64,000 nt of DNA from Paenibacillus sacheonensis. GTDB lineage: Bacteria; Bacillota; Bacilli; Paenibacillales; Paenibacillaceae. Position numbers and translations under genes: made by a program. Shown in pieces: positions 60,253-64,000 of the stretch. Below the pieces are notes generated by a model. The model saw only the letters and a program-made list of their open reading frames with translations, was not told where the DNA came from and searched no databases. Position 1 is the first letter of the stretch, and each line of letters begins with the position of its first letter. Where the stretch lies: contig NZ_JAAAMU010000004.1 in the NCBI RefSeq assembly GCF_009909195.1, forward strand, positions 434,001-498,000. Reading direction: 5' to 3'.

Positions 60253-62253
60253 ATGAAATTGTCAAAATGGTTGTTGGTCTTATCGTTCTTATTGTTGCCG
60301 TTCACATCCGCGGTATCCGATTCCGCGTCCGCGGAGGGTTTGGAGCCGCTTGCTCCGCCGCCGGCTACGGACACGCTCGTCCTGAAGATGTTGAGCGCCC
60401 AGATGATCCATAACGGCGCGACGTACCAATCCGCTCAACCCGTAGCTGCCATCGATGGCAGAACCTATATCCCGTTCAGTTCCATCGCGGCCCGCTACGG
60501 CTATAAGATTTCATACGACGCCGTGAAGAAGGAATCCACCGCCAAGAGCGATCGGCATGAGCTCGTCTTCAAGATCGGCAGCGGTTTCGCCGTCCGCGAC
60601 GGCGTGCAGACCAAGCTGACCGGCGTACCCTACATTTCGAAAGGGTATCTGATGGTGCCGCTGCGCTCCTGGGGAGAGATGGCGGACAGCACGATCGCGG
60701 TCGTCGGCAAGCAAATCACGCTGAAATGGTCGACGGTCGTCATTCCGCCTAAGCCGACGGCAGACTTCGAGGTTCTGCCAACTGAAATTTATGCCGGGCA
60801 AACGATGGTTACATACACGGATCATGCGACGAATACGACCGGTATGCCGTTCATGGACGAACGTTGGGACGGACGATTGGACATCTTCCCCGAACCCGGA
60901 ACGTATGTCATCACGCGAGAAGTGGAAGACAGCAATGGCGTGTGGAGCGATCCGTTCTCCGTCACCGTGACGGTCAAAGCGCCGAACTTGCCGCCGGTCG
61001 CCGACTTCACGACCGACAAGACGCAGTACCGCATCGGCGAGACCATTTCCTATACGGATCTCAGTACCGATGACGAGAATGCAATAGCGCGCAGCACGTT
61101 CACGGGGGCCGACAAAGCCTTCTTCGAACCGGGCGAACACCCCGTCACGCTCGAGGTCGAGGATGAGCACGGTTTGAAGACCTCCGTGACGAAGACGGTT
61201 TCGATCTCGAACGAAGTGCTTTACACGAAGGATGAATACGATCGGTTGTTCACGGCAACGGGCGATATCTACGCCGTTGACGGCGCTGCCGTGCTGAACT
61301 ACCCGGCATACAAGTATTCGATCGTCAACGAGCCGGCCCAGATGGTTCGCAGCAACAGCCCAGAGACGCTCGTCCAGGAAGGGATCTCGTACCATGCTCA
61401 ATTGACGGGCAAAGTCCGGTTCATGTTCCATAACGTCAATAATATCGGGTATCCCGTCTCGGTCCATCTGCTGGCGACGAATATGGGCAGCGGCACGGCA
61501 AACTATAACAAAAGCGCTTCGGGAATGGGCGGACCGACGGCATCGCCCGAGCTTGCCGGCAAGCTGTCCACATCGCGCTATCTGAGTTCGCTGGCAAGCA
61601 ATCCGACACCGGTATGGTCGACGATCCTTCCGGGGGAGACGAAGGAAATTCTGCCCGAGCTGGCCAAGGTACCGATGAAGGCGGGCGAATCGCTGAGCTC
61701 TTACGTGGACGTGTTTTCCGATCGCGAGCTGCTCTATACCGTCGTCGTTACTGCCGTGGGCAAGAATCCGGTCACGGAACTTCCGAACCTGACGGATTTG
61801 CCGAGAGACGGCAAGCATGTCAGAGGCACGTTCTACAACGCCGATCGTTCCATTACGATCGATGACCAGATCGGCGCTGCGCCGCAGCGGATCATGTTCG
61901 GCGATGTAGGGGGAGTCGATACCATTATTGACGGCATCGACGAGATGACAGGACAGCTCGAGTACAACCGGGGGAATTACGGCGTATTGTATCGCATGCA
62001 CCTGTCGCATGTAGCGCCAAACACGTTGATCTCGCTGAATGCGCGAGGCGGCTTGTACACGGGGGCTTTTCTCGTTAATGACCAGCTCGTTACGGTCGCG
62101 AACAATCAAGCTTTGAGGAGCAACGCACAGTCTGCGGTTATGTATCGGACCGGGGCGAGCGAAGAAGCGGTCGACATCGTGTTTACCATCGCTTCGGGAA
62201 GCAACTTGCCGATCGCGATGACATTCACGCAGCTGCCGCAGCTTCGCCAATAG
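60253..62253 (+). CDS. Secreted copper-amine-oxidase-N domain / PKD-like protein
   Basis: A 666-residue exported protein. The signal peptide ends near SASA (about residue 27). A copper amine oxidase N-terminal-like domain (about 45-155, DGRTYIPFSSIAARYGY and YLMVPLRSWGE) is followed by two PKD/Ig-like beta domains (about 160-235 and 240-310, PTADFEVLPTEIYAGQ and PPVADFTTDKTQYRIGE) and a ~340-residue C-terminal beta-rich region I do not recognise. Such Paenibacillaceae proteins are surface or cell-wall associated. AGAGGAGACG precedes the ATG. No copper-oxidase catalytic domain is present, so it is not an amine oxidase. Confidence 0.8.
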   Translation: MKLSKWLLVLSFLLLPFTSAVSDSASAEGLEPLAPPPATDTLVLKMLSAQMIHNGATYQSAQPVAAIDGRTYIPFSSIAARYGYKISYDAVKKESTAKSDRHELVFKIGSGFAVRDGVQTKLTGVPYISKGYLMVPLRSWGEMADSTIAVVGKQITLKWSTVVIPPKPTADFEVLPTEIYAGQTMVTYTDHATNTTGMPFMDERWDGRLDIFPEPGTYVITREVEDSNGVWSDPFSVTVTVKAPNLPPVADFTTDKTQYRIGETISYTDLSTDDENAIARSTFTGADKAFFEPGEHPVTLEVEDEHGLKTSVTKTVSISNEVLYTKDEYDRLFTATGDIYAVDGAAVLNYPAYKYSIVNEPAQMVRSNSPETLVQEGISYHAQLTGKVRFMFHNVNNIGYPVSVHLLATNMGSGTANYNKSASGMGGPTASPELAGKLSTSRYLSSLASNPTPVWSTILPGETKEILPELAKVPMKAGESLSSYVDVFSDRELLYTVVVTAVGKNPVTELPNLTDLPRDGKHVRGTFYNADRSITIDDQIGAAPQRIMFGDVGGVDTIIDGIDEMTGQLEYNRGNYGVLYRMHLSHVAPNTLISLNARGGLYTGAFLVNDQLVTVANNQALRSNAQSAVMYRTGASEEAVDIVFTIASGSNLPIAMTFTQLPQLRQ

Positions 62254-62315
62254 ACTTGTTCTAGCGACATTGCCTGGCGACGCGTTCCAACAGACGGTAA
62301 GCCATCATACGCAAG

Positions 62316-62352
62316 AAGAACCGGCAGCCGATGTATCGGCTGCCGGTTCTTT
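62316..62352. terminator. Bidirectional terminator
   Basis: A 17-bp perfect stem AAGAACCGGCAGCCGAT with its complement around GT, ending TTT. It separates the PKD-like gene from the convergent desaturase gene. Confidence 0.92.
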
Positions 62353-62412
62353 GAATTTCTTGACTGTTCAGCGGGTTTAGCGAACATCTATCGCGTCGGC
62401 GCAGGGGACTTC

Positions 62413-63444
62413 TTATAATTCCGCTGCCGGCGCCGCCTTCACTGGCAAGCGCGCCAGGTTCTTCAAATCCCGGAACCCGATCAATCGCTTGCTGGGCTCA
62501 TGCCACAGCCGGAAGTTCAAGGATGCCAGACTGGTCAGAAGCGTAATCGTTCGTACTTCCTGCAAGCTCGGATTGGTCTCATGCACGGCTTCGAGATTGT
62601 AGTTGGGAATTCGCGGGCTCAAGTGATGAATGTGATGGAAGCCGATGTTGCCCGTAATCCAGTGCAGAACGCGCGGCAATTTATAATAAGAGCTGCCGTG
62701 CATCGCGGCTTTGACGTATTCCCAATCCGCGTCCTCTTCGTAATACGAATCCTCGAATTGATGCTGTACATAGAAGAGCCAGATGCCCGCAACGCTGGAG
62801 ACCATGAAGATCGTACCTTGGATCAGGAGGAATGTCTGCCATCCGACAGCCCAGCAGAGCAGGCCGCCGACAGCGACGATTCCGGCATTCGTTATATACG
62901 TGTTAATCCGCTCTTTCGCGCCTGCGCGCTTCCGGTTGAAGCGGTAGTCGATCAGGAAGATGTACACCGGTCCGATCGTGAACATAATAAACGGATTGCG
63001 ATACAGCCGGTAGACCAAACGGCGCAGCGGAGAAGCGGTTAAATATTCTTCTACGGTCAGCGTCCAAATATCCCCGGTCCCTCGGCGGTCGAGATTGCCG
63101 CAAGTCGCGTGATGAACGGTGTGGCTGTACTTCCATTGCAGATACGGTACATAAGTTAGAATTCCCGTAATCGTACCGATAATGTCGTTTGCTTTTCGAT
63201 TTTTGAAGAAAGATTTGTGACAGCAATCATGGAAAATAATGAACGTGCGGACGAGAAATCCACCCGCGATCATTGCTATCCCTACCGTAAGCCAAGCGGA
63301 GATTGGCGAACACAAGAAAGCGGCGAGCCAAAGCAGTACTACGGGTCCGATCGTATTGATAAGCTGCCAGATACTGCTTGTGAGTCTTGGTTTTTCATAA
63401 GCGGATATTTCTTTTCGCCAATTGCCTTGCTGGGCTTCTTTCAT
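62413..63444 (-). CDS. des: Membrane fatty acid desaturase
   Basis: A 343-residue acyl-lipid desaturase that inserts double bonds into membrane phospholipid acyl chains. The three His boxes of the di-iron site are HDCCH (72-76), HTVHH (108-112) and HHIHH near residue 270. Four hydrophobic stretches anchor it. It is like B. subtilis Des (delta-5). ATG 63442-63444 follows GAGAGGACCATG on the minus strand. The DesK/DesR thermosensor genes that often adjoin it are not here. Confidence 0.93.
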   Translation of the reverse strand: MKEAQQGNWRKEISAYEKPRLTSSIWQLINTIGPVVLLWLAAFLCSPISAWLTVGIAMIAGGFLVRTFIIFHDCCHKSFFKNRKANDIIGTITGILTYVPYLQWKYSHTVHHATCGNLDRRGTGDIWTLTVEEYLTASPLRRLVYRLYRNPFIMFTIGPVYIFLIDYRFNRKRAGAKERINTYITNAGIVAVGGLLCWAVGWQTFLLIQGTIFMVSSVAGIWLFYVQHQFEDSYYEEDADWEYVKAAMHGSSYYKLPRVLHWITGNIGFHHIHHLSPRIPNYNLEAVHETNPSLQEVRTITLLTSLASLNFRLWHEPSKRLIGFRDLKNLARLPVKAAPAAEL

Positions 63445-63749
63445 TAGGTTGTCATGGTCCTCTCTCGACGCTGCTGTTCTACATGCATGTTAACATCAAC
63501 GGTACTACGAAAGATAGGCATAAGGCGTTCCATATAAATCTAAACGCGGTCTTGATCGCCTATTGCGATCGCATCTTTGCAAGGATCGGATCAAGAATGG
63601 ATGCGCGCCGATACGATAGGATATGCTCGAGGCTTCGATGCAGCGCGGCAATTGGGCGCCGCAACCATTTTCTGGTCGGCGTCGTCTTAGTGGGTAAGAC
63701 AGCATCGGCTTCACGCCGATCGAAGAAGACGAAAAGGAGCGTGAAACGT
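63445..63749. other. Intergenic stretch between desaturase and last gene
   Basis: 305 bp that must hold divergent promoters. Short frames on both strands lack SD sequences. I see no clear operator or riboswitch. Confidence 0.45.
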
Positions 63750-64000
63750 ATGAATCGAAGAAGAATGGCCGCGGCGATCGCGGCTGCGGTCATGGCTGGC
63801 GTTATCCTCGCGCCGACTGGAGCGGAACGGACGTATGCGGACGGTGCTGCTCCGGCCACGCGAATAGAAGTGATGGGGAAGGCGCTTACGCCCGGCGAGG
63901 TGCCGCTGGTCGACCACGGACGGGTACTCGTGCCGCTGCGCGCGGTTACCGAGGCGTTCGGCGCGAACGTCCAGTGGGACGCCAAGACGAGCACGGTATC
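63750..64000 (+). CDS. Copper-amine-oxidase-N-domain protein (partial at window end)
   Basis: The first 83 codons of a gene running off the window. ATG 63750 follows AAAAGGAGCG. A basic Arg-rich start and Ala-rich hydrophobic core form a signal peptide ending near TYADGA, followed by the domain hallmark VDHGRVLVPLRAVTEAFGA and VQWDAKTSTV. Such domains are stalks on many exported Paenibacillaceae proteins; the catalytic part, if any, is outside the window. Confidence 0.85.
   Translation, partial: MNRRRMAAAIAAAVMAGVILAPTGAERTYADGAAPATRIEVMGKALTPGEVPLVDHGRVLVPLRAVTEAFGANVQWDAKTSTV

Noticed and set aside
60511-62250. Minus-strand open frame (579 codons) opposite the PKD-like gene
   Set aside because: Arg/Asp/Val-rich antisense shadow caused by GC-rich codon bias; no domain or SD.

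Overview
The window looks like chromosomal DNA from a spore-forming Firmicute of the Paenibacillaceae (Paenibacillus/Cohnella-like). The reasons are: strong AGGAGG-type ribosome binding sites with many TTG/GTG starts, a T-box riboswitch, an aa3-type quinol oxidase operon, EcsAB and YtrA-type ABC systems, several proteins with copper-amine-oxidase N-terminal domains, an NHLP-type RiPP precursor, perfect Spo0A boxes and a TnrA/GlnR box. The taxonomic call is an inference from gene content and style. No rRNA, tRNA, CRISPR array, prophage or intact insertion sequence was seen.

Layout. 1-2.6 kb: end of a sugar-binding lipoprotein and a large TIM-barrel carbohydrate enzyme. 2.8-8.5 kb: a MarR regulator with a palindromic operator, a small membrane protein and the qoxABCD quinol oxidase operon. 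8.7-15.7 kb: stress-type membrane proteins, an SDR oxidoreductase, a T-box-controlled aminotransferase, a LysR regulator divergent from branched-chain aminotransferase, and a YebC-family protein. 15.8-20.1 kb: an orphan 7TM sensor kinase, then on the opposite strand a compact cassette of SAM methyltransferase, class I isoprenoid-synthase-like enzyme and NHLP leader-peptide precursor. Perfect Spo0A boxes lie in front of the kinase, the precursor and the methyltransferase; this is the most novel-looking part of the window. 20.2-26 kb: a decayed AraC gene, ecsAB, an ATPase, a 14-bp minisatellite, a nitroreductase and an MFS exporter. 26.4-33.8 kb: an aldo/keto reductase behind a MerR-type 19-bp-spacer promoter, an SGNH esterase and a sugar catabolic operon (GH36-like enzyme, GntR, SDR, Ldh2 dehydrogenase). 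34-36.1 kb: selD-mnmH, which makes selenophosphate for tRNA 2-selenouridine. 36.2-41.1 kb: a six-gene YtrA-type ABC/DUF4097 operon with an inverted-repeat operator. 41.3-43.9 kb: KtrB-type potassium transporter and a MarR/DUF5519/VOC operon. 44-50.8 kb: repeat-rich spacer, a secreted DUF4038 glycosidase with two CBM32-like modules, CapA, DUF3817, a phosphotransferase and shikimate kinase. 50.9-55.3 kb: a fused assimilatory nitrate reductase/diflavin reductase behind a TnrA/GlnR box. 55.8-64 kb: pgi, gndA, a LURP-one-like protein, a beta-rich protein, two copper-amine-oxidase-domain secreted proteins and a fatty acid desaturase.

How the parts work together. The kinase and the cassette suggest a sporulation-onset specialised metabolite. 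The combination of methyltransferase and terpene-synthase-like enzyme recalls methylated-terpene pathways such as sodorifen and 2-methylisoborneol, here next to a RiPP-type precursor. Elsewhere the window is typical metabolic and envelope housekeeping, punctuated by a dispersed ~70-bp intergenic repeat family and several short-period minisatellites.
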